The notes: generated by a model not told the origin, from the sequence alone. Positions 27,665 through 37,778 are shown, numbered from the stretch's first letter. The stretch: DNA of 64,000 nt from VMCP01 sp965659745 (GCA_965659745.1 CBFHXF010000004.1:21487-85486); one strand, 5' to 3'. Made by a program: numbers and translations.

Positions 27665-27689
27665 TGGGAGAATGTGGGAAATAGTGGGA
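27665..27689 (+). promoter_or_regulatory. Three-box MraZ operator
   Basis: Three exact TGGGA repeats at 27665, 27675 and 27685, each separated by five bases: the classical operator bound by MraZ. A further lone TGGGA is at 27634. The array lies 39 bases upstream of the mraZ start codon. Confidence 0.85.
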
Positions 27690-27727
27690 AATTCTGTAGT
27701 TATTTAGCAGATGAAACCAACACACGT

Positions 27728-28192
27728 ATGTCTGGACTGATTGGAGAATATTATTGCAAGCTGGACGCCAAGGGGCGCTTGTCCCTTCCATCGCGTCTTC
27801 GCACTCAGATTCCTGAGGCGGCTGGCAATATGCTCGTAATCAACCGGGGATTCGAACAGTGCTTGGTGTTGTACACCAAAGAAGACTGGCTAAAAGAAAC
27901 CGAAAAGCTGAATGCTGTAGACGATTTTACCAGTCCGGAAATACGTAGATTCAAACGTATTTTTACAAACGGTGCCAATATTTTGCCCATCGACAACGCC
28001 CAACGAATCCTGATTCCAAAGAAATTAATGGAATACGCAGGACTCGAAGACGAAGTTGTATTGAGCGCTTTTGGCAACAAAGTAGAAATATGGAGTAAAG
28101 AATTGTACGAGTCCGAATTGGATGTGGAATCTAACGAGCTTAGCGAATTGGCTCGCAATTTCCATAACCAAAAGAAAGCTTTGGGGGAGTAA
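27728..28192 (+). CDS. mraZ: Transcriptional regulator MraZ
   Basis: 154 residues from the ATG at 27728 (MSGLIGEYYCKLDAKGRLSL); the open frame starts earlier but the extra part is leader. Two AbrB/SpoVT-like repeats are seen, each with the DxKGR-type motif: DAKGRLSLPSRLR and DNAQRILIPKKLMEYAG. MraZ forms ring-shaped oligomers that bind TGGGN repeats upstream of the dcw cluster and repress it in several bacteria. The matching operators are present just upstream, so autoregulation is likely. First gene of the cluster, 33 bases before rsmH. Confidence 0.97.
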   Translation: MSGLIGEYYCKLDAKGRLSLPSRLRTQIPEAAGNMLVINRGFEQCLVLYTKEDWLKETEKLNAVDDFTSPEIRRFKRIFTNGANILPIDNAQRILIPKKLMEYAGLEDEVVLSAFGNKVEIWSKELYESELDVESNELSELARNFHNQKKALGE

Positions 28193-28225
28193 AACACCCG
28201 CTCGTGTTGGTCTCATTGTTAAAAC

Positions 28226-29140
28226 ATGGAGACCACATACCACATACCCGTCCTATTTAAGGAAAGCATCGCTGCCTTGGTCCTGAATCCTTCAGGCACC
28301 TATATAGACCTCACATTCGGAGGAGGCGGCCATTCGCGTGGTATCCTTAAAAAACTTAATTCATCAGGTCGCCTTATTGCCTTTGATAAAGATACCGACG
28401 CCCATGAAAATCATATCGAAGACCCCCGATTCACCCTCGTTCGACATAATTTCAGATATCTAAAACAATTTCTTGCCTACCTTAATATAACACAGGTAGA
28501 CGGAATCTTGGGCGATTTAGGAATTTCCTCCCACCAAATAAACACCGACGCACGCGGATTTGCCCACCGTTTTAACGGTCCGCTAGACATGCGCATGGAT
28601 CCGTTAAGTCCGCTGAGCGCCGCAATGGTGCTCGACACCTATAGCGAAAAGGATTTATTACGCATTTTCAATGAGTACGGGGAAATCAAGAACGCCTTTA
28701 AACTGGTACAGCACATTTTGCCCCAGCAGAAAATGGGGAAGTTTGAAACCGTAGAAAGCTTCAAACATGCCATTGAAACATTGATTCCACAGAAAGACCC
28801 TTCTAAATACCTATCGCAAGTTTTCCAGGCCCTTCGCATTGAAGTAAACCAGGAAATGACGGATTTGCAAACACTCTTAGAAGATGCCGCCTCTCTCTTA
28901 AAACCCGATGGTCGCTTGGTAATCATTTCCTATCATTCTTTGGAAGACCGTATGGTTAAAAATTTATTCCTCAAAGGCCAATTACAAGGCCGCATGGAAT
29001 CGGATGTTTTTGGTCGCCTGACACTTCCATTCAAAGCAGAGCCCCACAAAGCCATAATTCCCTCAGAAGAAGAAATCACCAATAACCCACGCTCACGCAG
29101 CGCCAAAATGCGTGTGGGCATAAAATCAGCCAATCTATGA
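28226..29140 (+). CDS. rsmH: 16S rRNA (cytosine(1402)-N(4))-methyltransferase
   Basis: 304 residues. Contains the AdoMet site (FGGGGHSRGILKKL), DGILGDLGISSHQIN and the C-terminal LVIISYHSLEDRMVKNLF typical of RsmH (MraW). Methylates C1402 in the ribosomal P site. Second gene of the dcw cluster; its stop overlaps the ftsL start (ATGA). Confidence 0.97.
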   Translation: METTYHIPVLFKESIAALVLNPSGTYIDLTFGGGGHSRGILKKLNSSGRLIAFDKDTDAHENHIEDPRFTLVRHNFRYLKQFLAYLNITQVDGILGDLGISSHQINTDARGFAHRFNGPLDMRMDPLSPLSAAMVLDTYSEKDLLRIFNEYGEIKNAFKLVQHILPQQKMGKFETVESFKHAIETLIPQKDPSKYLSQVFQALRIEVNQEMTDLQTLLEDAASLLKPDGRLVIISYHSLEDRMVKNLFLKGQLQGRMESDVFGRLTLPFKAEPHKAIIPSEEEITNNPRSRSAKMRVGIKSANL

Positions 29141-29466
29141 CCGAAGAAATCGAAAACGAAAATCCCGAAATCGTACAGGAGCCTCCTTTTCAAGAGAATT
29201 GGAACACATGGCGCATTATCAAATGGGTATTAATCGCATTCCCTATTTTGATTTTCTACATCTATAACTCTTTACATACGGCTAAATCTATTAAAACTAA
29301 AAATGAATTGAGTAAAACGCTTAAGGAATTGCACTCTGAAAGAATCAGCTTAGAAAGTGAAATCACCCAAGCCAGTAAACAAACGCGTTTGGCAGAACAA
29401 CTAGAATCCAAAGGACTACAAGAAATAAACACACCACCCAAAAAGATCATCCGTGACCGCAAATAA
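29137..29466 (+). CDS. ftsL: FtsL-like division protein
   Basis: 109 residues with one membrane helix (about 30-47, WVLIAFPILIFYIYNSL) and a short periplasmic coiled coil (LSKTLKELHSERISLESEIT). Sequence is poorly conserved, as always for FtsL; the identification rests on size, topology and position between rsmH and ftsI. It should join the FtsQLB-FtsWI division complex. Overlaps both neighbours (4 and 14 bases). Confidence 0.85.
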   Translation: MTEEIENENPEIVQEPPFQENWNTWRIIKWVLIAFPILIFYIYNSLHTAKSIKTKNELSKTLKELHSERISLESEITQASKQTRLAEQLESKGLQEINTPPKKIIRDRK

Positions 29467-31570
29467 ACCCAATACACGCAAAGAAATACTGAATCGCGCC
29501 CGCGTCATTTTCGCGTTGGTAGCTGTTTTTGGCGTGTTCATAGCCATATCTATTTTCAGGCTGCAACATGGCATGGAAAAGGATTTCAGCATCAAACAAG
29601 AGCGCAAAAACACACGTGTAAACAAAGTTTATGGGATCCGCGGCAATATTTACGACGGCGATGGTGGATTATTAGCGACATCCGTACCCACTTACGATAT
29701 CATGTGGGATTCTCGGGTTAATGCCTTAACTGAAGCCCATTTTAATGAAAAAGTAGACTCGCTTGCATATCTGCTCTCTCGCAATTTCAAACAACGCAAT
29801 CAACAAGAATGGTCCGATAAATTGCGTGGATTACGCGCAAAAGGACATCGATATTATACCTTATTAACGAATGTTTCTTTTGATAAAGTACGCGAGTTAA
29901 AAACCTGGCCATTGATAAGAGAAGACAAGTTCAAAGGCGGATTTTGGGCCATTGAAAAGGGGAAGCGGATGTATTTCATGGGCGAAATGGCTAAAAGAGC
30001 CATTGGCTATACGAAAAACGGTGTAAACGTAGGATTGGAAGGGGCTTTTGATAGTTTACTACGCGGTCAATCTGCCGATGTGATGGAACAACGACTTCCG
30101 GGAAATATTTGGAGACCCCTTAAAGTAGGTGCAGGATATGAAGCCGAGAATGGAAAAGACATTGTTACCACCCTTGATACCCGATTCCAAGACATTACCC
30201 AATATGCATTGAACAAAGCCTTGGTTCAACACAAAGCAGACCATGGATGCGCGCTCGTAATGGAAGTGGCAACCGGACAAATCAAAGCTATCGCCAATTT
30301 AAAGCGCGGACAAGACGGCAATTATTATGAATCTATGAATTATGCGGTAGACCAGTTTATGGAGCCTGGTTCTACATTCAAAATTATTTCTGCCTTAGCC
30401 TTGCTAGAAGATGGTGACATAGATACCGATGATACAGTATCTACACATAAAGGAAAGATTAAAATTTACGATACAGAATTTAAGGACGATGAGCACAATA
30501 CGGCATTACCCAACTCCTATACCCTTCAACAGTGCATCGAACAATCAAGCAACGTAGGTATAAGCCAACTGGTGCATAACAACTACAAAGACAAACCCAA
30601 ACGTTTCCTTTCTCATTTGGAACGATTGGGACTTACTCTAAAACCCAACTTTGATATTCCAAGTTCTAATCATCCTGTTATCTTAGACCCCAACCACCCT
30701 TTGTGGTCGGGAGTTACATTACCTTCCATGAGCATTGGCTATGCCACCCGACTTTCTCCTCTGCAACTGCTAACGGTTTACAACGCTATTGCCAATAATG
30801 GCACGTTAATGAATCCTTATTTAGTGAAGGAAATTAGACAAAACGGCAAAGTCGTTACTCAAATTTCCCCCAAGATAATTAATAAGAAAATTTGCAGTAA
30901 ATCTACCAACAAGGCATTGCAAGATATGCTCCGCGGGGTAGTGGTACGTGGAACGGCTCAAAAAGCCTTTAAAGAATGTTTGGTTGATGTGGCGGGCAAA
31001 ACGGGTACAGCGCGTATTATCAATTCGAATGGCAGAGGCTATTCCAACAAGCACATGGCTTCATTTGCGGGATATTTCCCTGCCTCCAATCCCGCTTACA
31101 GCATTATTGTTGTAATTAACGAACCTAATGCTGGAGATATTTACGGGGCTGGTGTTGCAGCACCTGTTTTCAGAGATATCGCCAATAAAATTTACAGTTC
31201 TCATTTACGCATACAACCTGAACTTATCGCGCAAGAAAATCGCGCATTGCCCACGGTTATAAATGGCAACACATTAAGAATCCAATCCACCTTGGAGGAA
31301 TTGGGAATCCCATATGTGTTAAACGACGAATCTTCAGAATGGGTACAATCGCGTTTAGAAGGCAACAAACTGTTGTTAAGCCCTATCAATTTCAAAAAAG
31401 GGCTGGTGCCTGATTTTCGTAAAATGGGCGCTCGAGAGGCCTTGATATTAGCCTCTAAAATGGGCATCAAAGCCACCATTTCAGGACATGGTAGGGTTAC
31501 CAAACAAAGCATCAAACCAGGCACCCGCATTCATAACAAACTCGATTTGAAATTATTCCTACAACCTTGA
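29453..31570 (+). CDS. ftsI: Division-specific peptidoglycan transpeptidase (PBP3) with PASTA domain
   Basis: 705 residues from a GTG at 29453. N-terminal membrane helix (about 16-34), PBP dimerisation domain, then the transpeptidase with the three active-site motifs: STFK (GSTFKIISALALL, near 306), SSN (EQSSNVGIS, near 364) and KTG (AGKTGTARI, near 515). The last 57 residues form a single PASTA domain (LVPDFRKMGAREALILASKM), a common extra in Bacteroidota PBP3. It cross-links septal peptidoglycan. The start lies inside the ftsL gene and the stop overlaps murE. Confidence 0.96.
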   Translation: MTANKPNTRKEILNRARVIFALVAVFGVFIAISIFRLQHGMEKDFSIKQERKNTRVNKVYGIRGNIYDGDGGLLATSVPTYDIMWDSRVNALTEAHFNEKVDSLAYLLSRNFKQRNQQEWSDKLRGLRAKGHRYYTLLTNVSFDKVRELKTWPLIREDKFKGGFWAIEKGKRMYFMGEMAKRAIGYTKNGVNVGLEGAFDSLLRGQSADVMEQRLPGNIWRPLKVGAGYEAENGKDIVTTLDTRFQDITQYALNKALVQHKADHGCALVMEVATGQIKAIANLKRGQDGNYYESMNYAVDQFMEPGSTFKIISALALLEDGDIDTDDTVSTHKGKIKIYDTEFKDDEHNTALPNSYTLQQCIEQSSNVGISQLVHNNYKDKPKRFLSHLERLGLTLKPNFDIPSSNHPVILDPNHPLWSGVTLPSMSIGYATRLSPLQLLTVYNAIANNGTLMNPYLVKEIRQNGKVVTQISPKIINKKICSKSTNKALQDMLRGVVVRGTAQKAFKECLVDVAGKTGTARIINSNGRGYSNKHMASFAGYFPASNPAYSIIVVINEPNAGDIYGAGVAAPVFRDIANKIYSSHLRIQPELIAQENRALPTVINGNTLRIQSTLEELGIPYVLNDESSEWVQSRLEGNKLLLSPINFKKGLVPDFRKMGAREALILASKMGIKATISGHGRVTKQSIKPGTRIHNKLDLKLFLQP

Positions 31571-33024
31571 AATCACTTAGAGAAATTATATCGCCCCTGA
31601 AGTTAACCTGTATCGGACTCGCCGATCAAGTGATTCATGATGTTACCCTCGATAGTCGCATCGCTACAACCGGATCGCTTTATGCGGCCATCAAAGGCAC
31701 TCAAGTAGACGGACATAGCTTCATTGAAAAGGCTGTTGAAGCAGGGGCCTGTGCGATTTTACACGAAACACCGCTCACCAATATTAAAGAGGGCGTTTGC
31801 TATATTCAAGTTGAAAATGTATCTATTGCCTTGGGGCAAATTCTTTATGAATTCCAAGACCGTTGCTTAGACGATTTAGTCATTGTTGGCACTACCGGCA
31901 CTAATGGCAAAACAACCGTTAGCACGCTATTATTTGACTTATTTACGAAGCTGGGATACCGTTGCGGTTTAATCAGTACGGTAAATTACCGAATTGCTGA
32001 GGCTACCGTTACCAGCACCCATACTACCCCCGATGCGGTATCGCTTCACCGCCTGTTTAAGCAAATGTACGATGAGGGCTGTACGCATGTTTTCATGGAG
32101 GTTAGTTCGCATGCCATTCACCAAAATAGAATTGCGGGCATTCCTTTTTCCGGGGGAATTTTTACTAATATCACACACGACCATTTGGATTATCATGGAA
32201 CCTTTGGTGAATACATCAAAGCCAAAAAAATGTTCTTTGACGGACTGGGTTCTCAAGCATTTAGCCTCACGAACAAAGACGATCGCAATGGGTTAGTCAT
32301 GTTACAAAACACCCGTTCGACACGATATACGTATGGATTAAATGGAACGGCAGACTTTAACGCCAAAATTTGGGAAAGCGACTTTTCTGGAATGCATTTG
32401 CGACTTTCAGACAAAGATATTTGGTCGCCGCTGGTAGGAAAATTCAACGCCTATAACATGCTTGCTGTTTATGCAGCGGCTACCTTAATCACAGAAGGTC
32501 AAGAAGAAATTGAAGTAGCCATGAGCGCACTTAGTCGCGTTTCGGGCCGATTTGAGACACTTGCAGGCCCGGGTAACCGAACTGTAATTGTAGATTACGC
32601 ACATACCCCCGATGCATTAGAGAATGTTATCCAAACCATTAAGGATATTCAAAAATCCGAATCACAATTGATTACCGTAATAGGTTGTGGAGGGAATAGA
32701 GATGCTGAAAAACGCCCGCAGATGGGTGCTATTGCAAGCCATAAAAGTCAACGTTGCGTATTCACGAGCGACAATCCCCGCAACGAAGATCCCAACACAA
32801 TTATAGAAGAAATGATGAGTGGGGTTGAACCTATTAATCTGCGTAAAGTACTAAAAATCACCGACCGTGCAGAAGCAATCAAAACAGCCGTGGCCCTTTC
32901 GTTCCCAGGTGATGTAATTCTTATTGCCGGTAAAGGACATGAAACCTATCAAGAAACCAATGGAGTGCGTATCGAGTTCGACGATCGTATTTGGGCACAA
33001 AAAGCGTTAAACGACATTTCCTGA
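31567..33024 (+). CDS. murE: UDP-MurNAc-tripeptide synthetase
   Basis: 485 residues from a TTG start that overlaps the ftsI stop (TTGA). ATP-binding motif GTTGTNGKTTVSTLLF; Mur-ligase His VSSHAIHQNR; the C-terminal DNPRNEDP carries the DNPR motif that selects meso-diaminopimelate over lysine. This agrees with dapF in this window. It adds the third residue of the stem peptide. Confidence 0.97.
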   Translation: MKSLREIISPLKLTCIGLADQVIHDVTLDSRIATTGSLYAAIKGTQVDGHSFIEKAVEAGACAILHETPLTNIKEGVCYIQVENVSIALGQILYEFQDRCLDDLVIVGTTGTNGKTTVSTLLFDLFTKLGYRCGLISTVNYRIAEATVTSTHTTPDAVSLHRLFKQMYDEGCTHVFMEVSSHAIHQNRIAGIPFSGGIFTNITHDHLDYHGTFGEYIKAKKMFFDGLGSQAFSLTNKDDRNGLVMLQNTRSTRYTYGLNGTADFNAKIWESDFSGMHLRLSDKDIWSPLVGKFNAYNMLAVYAAATLITEGQEEIEVAMSALSRVSGRFETLAGPGNRTVIVDYAHTPDALENVIQTIKDIQKSESQLITVIGCGGNRDAEKRPQMGAIASHKSQRCVFTSDNPRNEDPNTIIEEMMSGVEPINLRKVLKITDRAEAIKTAVALSFPGDVILIAGKGHETYQETNGVRIEFDDRIWAQKALNDIS

Positions 33025-34157
33025 TGCTATATTATTTTTTTAAATATCTCAACGAATTGGGCATCAGCGGAGCTGGTGTGTTCAACTTTATCACATTCCG
33101 TGCTTCATTAGCGGGTATTACGGCACTGCTTTTTGCATTAATTGCAGGAAAAAGGATCATCGAATATTTGCAAAAACTGCAAATTGGTGAAACTATTCGC
33201 GATTTAGGACTTGAGGGTCAGATGCAAAAGAAAGGCACTCCAACCATGGGTGGTGTAATCATTATTTTGGCTATTTTAATTCCCACCATATTATTCGCAA
33301 AGCTCGACAACATCTATGTAATCATCATGCTATTGAGCACTCTATGGATGGGGATTATCGGGGGCATCGACGATTATATCAAGGTCTTCAAGAAAAACAA
33401 AGAGGGCATGAAAGCCACTACCAAGCTAATTGGACAATTATTCTTGGGAATCATTATCGCGGCTACTATTGACTATACCCACAGTGCCAATCACATTCCA
33501 TTAGAAACCAACTTGCCTATTTCTAAGTTGCGCTTGAATTATTCTGACATCTTACCTGGCGAAGGTAATGCATGGTTGATTTTTATTCCCGTTATCATCT
33601 TTATAGTAATGGCCATAACCAATGCCGTAAATTTAACCGATGGGATTGACGGATTAGCCGCAGGCACCACGGCCATTGTTGGTGCAGGACTTGGAATATT
33701 AGCCTATGCTACTGGAAACATTAAAATAGCTTCTTATCTAAATATCATTTACGTGCCCAATAGTGGCGAGGTGGTTATATTCTTGGCCGCATTAATAGGT
33801 GCTTGTTTAGGTTTTTTATGGTACAACGGATTTCCCGCCCAAGTATTCATGGGCGATACGGGAAGCATGGCCTTAGGTGGCGCCTTAGCCGCCGTTGCCA
33901 TTATCATTAAAATGGAATTGCTCTTGCCCGTTTTGTGTGGAATATTCTTCGCAGAGAGCCTGAGCGTGATTTTACAAGTAAGTTACTTCAAGTATACCAA
34001 GAAAAAATTCGGTGAAGGCCGACGTATTTTCTTGATGTCGCCCTTGCACCACCACTATCAGAAAAAAGGAATTCCCGAAAGTAAAATCACCTTAAGATTT
34101 TGGCTTATCACCGTCATTTTGGTACTAGCCACATTAGCATTAATCAAATTAAGATAA
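33024..34157 (+). CDS. mraY: Phospho-MurNAc-pentapeptide transferase
   Basis: 377 residues from the ATG at 33024, which overlaps the last base of the murE stop. About ten membrane helices. Conserved motifs: KKGTPTMGGVIII, ITNAVNLTDGIDGLAAG and FMGDTGSMALGGALA, then PLHHHYQKKG. It makes lipid I on the inner face of the membrane. Confidence 0.97.
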   Translation: MLYYFFKYLNELGISGAGVFNFITFRASLAGITALLFALIAGKRIIEYLQKLQIGETIRDLGLEGQMQKKGTPTMGGVIIILAILIPTILFAKLDNIYVIIMLLSTLWMGIIGGIDDYIKVFKKNKEGMKATTKLIGQLFLGIIIAATIDYTHSANHIPLETNLPISKLRLNYSDILPGEGNAWLIFIPVIIFIVMAITNAVNLTDGIDGLAAGTTAIVGAGLGILAYATGNIKIASYLNIIYVPNSGEVVIFLAALIGACLGFLWYNGFPAQVFMGDTGSMALGGALAAVAIIIKMELLLPVLCGIFFAESLSVILQVSYFKYTKKKFGEGRRIFLMSPLHHHYQKKGIPESKITLRFWLITVILVLATLALIKLR

Positions 34158-34171
34158 ACGAAAATCTAGAT

Positions 34172-35509
34172 ATGAAACAACAACTTGCCATATTGGGTTC
34201 TGGAATTAGCGGATTGGGTTCTGCTATTCTAGGCGTGCGCCAATCATGGTCGGTATTTGTTTCGGATAGCGGTAGTATTAATGCCGAAACTAAAAATAAG
34301 TTAATAGAAATAGGGGTCGATTTTGAAGAGAACAAACACAGCATAGAAAAGCTACTTCAAGCCGATCTAGTTGTTAAAAGTCCGGGCATCCCCCAAACAT
34401 CTCATGTAGTTCAACAATTATTGGCCGCTGGAATTCCAGTTATTTCTGAAATCGATTGGGCCTCTAAATTCACCAATGCCACCCTTATTGGCATTACAGG
34501 CACCAATGGTAAAACGACGACTACCTTACTGACCTATCAATTGCTAAAACAAGCGGGATTGAATGTAGGCTGTGTAGGGAATGTAGGAATTTCATTTGCT
34601 CAAATGGTAGCCGAAGACCCTAAGGATTACTATGTCATTGAAATTAGCAGTTTCCAATTGGATGAAACCTATGCTACAAGATTCCACATCGCCTGTATTT
34701 TAAATATTACAGAAGACCATTTAGATCGATACGAGGGTAAAATGAGCGGATATGTAAACAGCAAATACCGCATTACCCAAAATCAAACCGACACAGATTT
34801 CTTCATATACGGAAGCGACTGTCCTATTCTTAAAAATGAAAGCAGCGTTCGCAACATTATCTCACAGAAAATAAGCTTTGGCTTTGAAACTAAGGATAGT
34901 GAGTATGCGATTTACGAAAACAACGAAATAAAAATCACTAGAAAAAATAATCAATACACCATAGATATGAATAATTTCAACTTAAGAGGAAAACACAATC
35001 AATACAACAGCATGGCCGCTGCGGTAATTGCAAACATCTTAGAAGTACGCAATGAATCCATTCGCGAAAGCATGAGTAATTTCCACAACATGGAGCACCG
35101 CCTTGAATCGGTTTCCAAAGTAAATGGGGTGGAATACATTAATGACAGCAAAGCCACGAACGTAAATTCTACTTGGTATGCGCTAGAAAGCATGGATAAA
35201 CCTGTTATTTGGATAGCGGGTGGAGTTGACAAAGGCAACGATTATGCCGATCTAAAACCACTGGTAAAGAACAAGGTTAAATTGATCATTTGCTTGGGAT
35301 TGGACAATATCAAAATTCACCGCGCATTTCAGGGCGATGTAGACATGATCATTAATACCAGCAGTGCTAAAGAAGCGGTGCATGTGGCTTCTCGGATGGC
35401 CAATTGCGGCGATGCGGTTTTGCTTTCTCCTGCATGTGCCAGCTTTGATCTTTTCGACAGTTACGAAGATCGGGGTCGCAAATTTAAAAATGCCGTTCGC
35501 AGTTTATAA
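34172..35509 (+). CDS. murD: UDP-MurNAc-alanine-D-glutamate ligase
   Basis: 445 residues from the ATG at 34172 (MKQQLAILGSGISGLGSAIL); the open frame begins inside mraY but that part is not used. ATP site GITGTNGKTTTTLL; Mur-ligase motif INDSKATNVNSTWYAL. Adds D-glutamate to the stem peptide. Fourteen bases after mraY. Confidence 0.97.
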   Translation: MKQQLAILGSGISGLGSAILGVRQSWSVFVSDSGSINAETKNKLIEIGVDFEENKHSIEKLLQADLVVKSPGIPQTSHVVQQLLAAGIPVISEIDWASKFTNATLIGITGTNGKTTTTLLTYQLLKQAGLNVGCVGNVGISFAQMVAEDPKDYYVIEISSFQLDETYATRFHIACILNITEDHLDRYEGKMSGYVNSKYRITQNQTDTDFFIYGSDCPILKNESSVRNIISQKISFGFETKDSEYAIYENNEIKITRKNNQYTIDMNNFNLRGKHNQYNSMAAAVIANILEVRNESIRESMSNFHNMEHRLESVSKVNGVEYINDSKATNVNSTWYALESMDKPVIWIAGGVDKGNDYADLKPLVKNKVKLIICLGLDNIKIHRAFQGDVDMIINTSSAKEAVHVASRMANCGDAVLLSPACASFDLFDSYEDRGRKFKNAVRSL

Positions 35510-35518
35510 ATAAATCCT

Positions 35519-36718
35519 ATGAACACGTTTAAATCCATATTCAAAGGAGACGTATACATCTGGGCGATTGTTTTCATTCTCTCGGTTATTGGTGTATTGA
35601 CTGTATACAGCTCAACAGGAAATCTTGCTTTTGCAAAACAACAAGGCAATACTGAATTTTTCTTGCTTCGACATCTTGGATTTATTGTGGTAGGTTTATT
35701 TATCATGTTTGTGGTGCATAATATCCCATTTCGCTTCTATTCGAAAGTTTCAAATGGGCTACTTTTGGTATCTATTTTGCTTTTAATTCTAACCTTATTC
35801 GTAGGTTTTAATATCAATAGTGCCCAACGCGTGATTCCGATTTTCGGCTTTACGTTTCAGCCTTCCGATATGGCCAAAGTGTTTTTGGTTATGTATATCG
35901 CCCGCTATTTGAGCAAGCGTCAAGACGGCGTGCATGATTTCAAAGTGTTTTTACAATTATTGGGGGTTATTGCATTGGTAATCTTACCGATTATTCCAGA
36001 AAACCTGAGTACGGCTTTAGTAATCATGACCACCAGCACCATGCTGATGTTCATAGGTCGTATCAAATTGAAATTTATTCTAATTCTAATATCCATGGGG
36101 CTGCTTGCTGCCGTTTCATTCTACGGATTCTTAAAGATGGTAGACATGAGTAAGTTCCAAGACACCCGACTTCCCACTTGGGAACGAAGAATTGACAGTT
36201 ATTTAGGAACCGACGAAAGTGGAGATAGTAACTATCAGAAAAACCAAGCCAAAATAGCCGTTGCAACAGGCGGTTTTTGGGGAAAAGGACCTGGTAATTC
36301 TACACAAAGAAACTATTTGCCTCACCCCTATTCCGATTTCATCTTTGCCATTATTGTAGAGGAATATGGACTAATAGGTGGACTTGTACTCATCGCCTGT
36401 TTCCTTTTACTTATTATTCGCGCATTGAAAATGGTGATCGAGAGCCAAAGGTCATTGGCTGCTTTGATTGTTTTGGGAATTGCGTTTAGCACTTCCTTTC
36501 AAGCCCTCGTGCATATGGGTGTAAGCGTAGGAAAGTTACCGGTTACTGGATTAACCTTACCATTAGTGAGTATGGGAGGTACGAGTATTTTATTTAATAG
36601 TATCGCATTTGGTATAATGATTGGTATCAGTCGCCATATACAAGAAGAAAAATTAAAAGCCAGTACCACTGGACCCGGAAGTGTTAATGAAAAGGAGACC
36701 GAAAATGAAACTGAATAA
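35519..36718 (+). CDS. ftsW: SEDS-family division peptidoglycan polymerase FtsW
   Basis: 399 residues with about ten membrane helices. SEDS signatures: TVYSSTGNLAF near the start, FQPSDMAKVFLVMYIARY, and PVTGLTLPLVSMGGTSILFN near the end. It polymerises septal glycan strands with PBP3, whose gene is also in this cluster. The C-terminus is a short charged tail whose coding sequence holds the Shine-Dalgarno and start of murG. Confidence 0.97.
   Translation: MNTFKSIFKGDVYIWAIVFILSVIGVLTVYSSTGNLAFAKQQGNTEFFLLRHLGFIVVGLFIMFVVHNIPFRFYSKVSNGLLLVSILLLILTLFVGFNINSAQRVIPIFGFTFQPSDMAKVFLVMYIARYLSKRQDGVHDFKVFLQLLGVIALVILPIIPENLSTALVIMTTSTMLMFIGRIKLKFILILISMGLLAAVSFYGFLKMVDMSKFQDTRLPTWERRIDSYLGTDESGDSNYQKNQAKIAVATGGFWGKGPGNSTQRNYLPHPYSDFIFAIIVEEYGLIGGLVLIACFLLLIIRALKMVIESQRSLAALIVLGIAFSTSFQALVHMGVSVGKLPVTGLTLPLVSMGGTSILFNSIAFGIMIGISRHIQEEKLKASTTGPGSVNEKETENETE
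36692..36697 (+). promoter_or_regulatory. Shine-Dalgarno sequence of murG inside ftsW
   Basis: AAGGAG ends 7 bases before the murG ATG at 36705 and lies within the last codons of ftsW. One of very few Shine-Dalgarno-like sites at starts in this window, and it supports the internal start of murG. Confidence 0.5.
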
Positions 36719-37778
36719 TATCATTTTTACCGGAGGCGGCACGGGTGGTCACATCTTTCCGGCAGTGGCTATTGCCAATGCATTCAAAATGCGGAATCCG
36801 GAGCTCCATATACAATTCATTGGGGCTTCAGGCAAAATGGAAATGCAAAGGGTTCCTGAAGCCGGATATCCGATCATTGGATTGCCTGTTCGTGGCTTGA
36901 TCAGAAGCCTCACCTTCAAAAACATTTCCGTAATATACAATGCGCTCAGCAGTTATTATAAAGCAAGAAAAATCCTTAAAGAATTCAAGGCCGATATCGT
37001 TATTGGCACAGGTGGATTTGCGAGTCTACCGGTTTGTTTGGCTGCAACTCGCATGGGCATCCCCCTATTTATTTGGGAAGGCAACGGATTTGCTGGCTTA
37101 ACCAATAAATTACTCAATAAATCTGCCAAGCGAATCTACTGTGGATTTGATGGCATGCAAACTCATTTCCCACATGGGAATTGGATTCATTCGGGAAATC
37201 CGATTCGCCAAGAATTATTAGAACCCGTAGATACCAAAACGGCTCTTTCCTATTTTGGCTTTACCGAAAAGAAACCCACTATATTGGTTATTGGCGGTAG
37301 CTTAGGTGCGAGAAGCATTAATGAAGCAGTTGATTTTAACTTAGAAAAATGGTTACAACTTGGCTATACCGTAATTTGGCAAACGGGAAAATCGTTCCAA
37401 ACAACCGATAATCATCCTTTATTATGGTCGGGGCCCTTCATTACTGATATGAAATATGCTTACCATTTAGCGGATGTTGTTATTTCAAGATCAGGTGCGT
37501 TGAGCGTTTCCGAAATTATGGCCTGTGGCATTCCTGCCGTCTTTGTGCCCTCGCCCAATGTAACAGACGACCATCAAACGAAAAATGCAGAAAAGGCCTT
37601 ACAAAGTGGAGGGGCCATTGTACTCAAAGACAAAACCGTAATAGAAGAACTCGGTAGCGCTATTATTGATTTAATGTCGCATCCGGAGCAACTGAAATCG
37701 ATGCAAGAATCGCTACTAAATGCGGCAAAACCTGATGCCACGACTCACATTGTTAACGACATTTTAAACCACCTATGA
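36705..37778 (+). CDS. murG: UDP-GlcNAc-lipid I GlcNAc transferase
   Basis: 357 residues from the ATG at 36705 (MKLNNIIFTGGGTGGHIFPA), which is chosen over an upstream in-frame ATG because the glycine-rich loop follows directly and a Shine-Dalgarno precedes it. Further MurG motifs: GTGGFASLP, WEGNGFAGLTNK, VIGGSLGARSINEAV and ISRSGALSVSEIMACG. It makes lipid II. Overlaps ftsW by 14 bases and murC by 4. Confidence 0.97.
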   Translation: MKLNNIIFTGGGTGGHIFPAVAIANAFKMRNPELHIQFIGASGKMEMQRVPEAGYPIIGLPVRGLIRSLTFKNISVIYNALSSYYKARKILKEFKADIVIGTGGFASLPVCLAATRMGIPLFIWEGNGFAGLTNKLLNKSAKRIYCGFDGMQTHFPHGNWIHSGNPIRQELLEPVDTKTALSYFGFTEKKPTILVIGGSLGARSINEAVDFNLEKWLQLGYTVIWQTGKSFQTTDNHPLLWSGPFITDMKYAYHLADVVISRSGALSVSEIMACGIPAVFVPSPNVTDDHQTKNAEKALQSGGAIVLKDKTVIEELGSAIIDLMSHPEQLKSMQESLLNAAKPDATTHIVNDILNHL

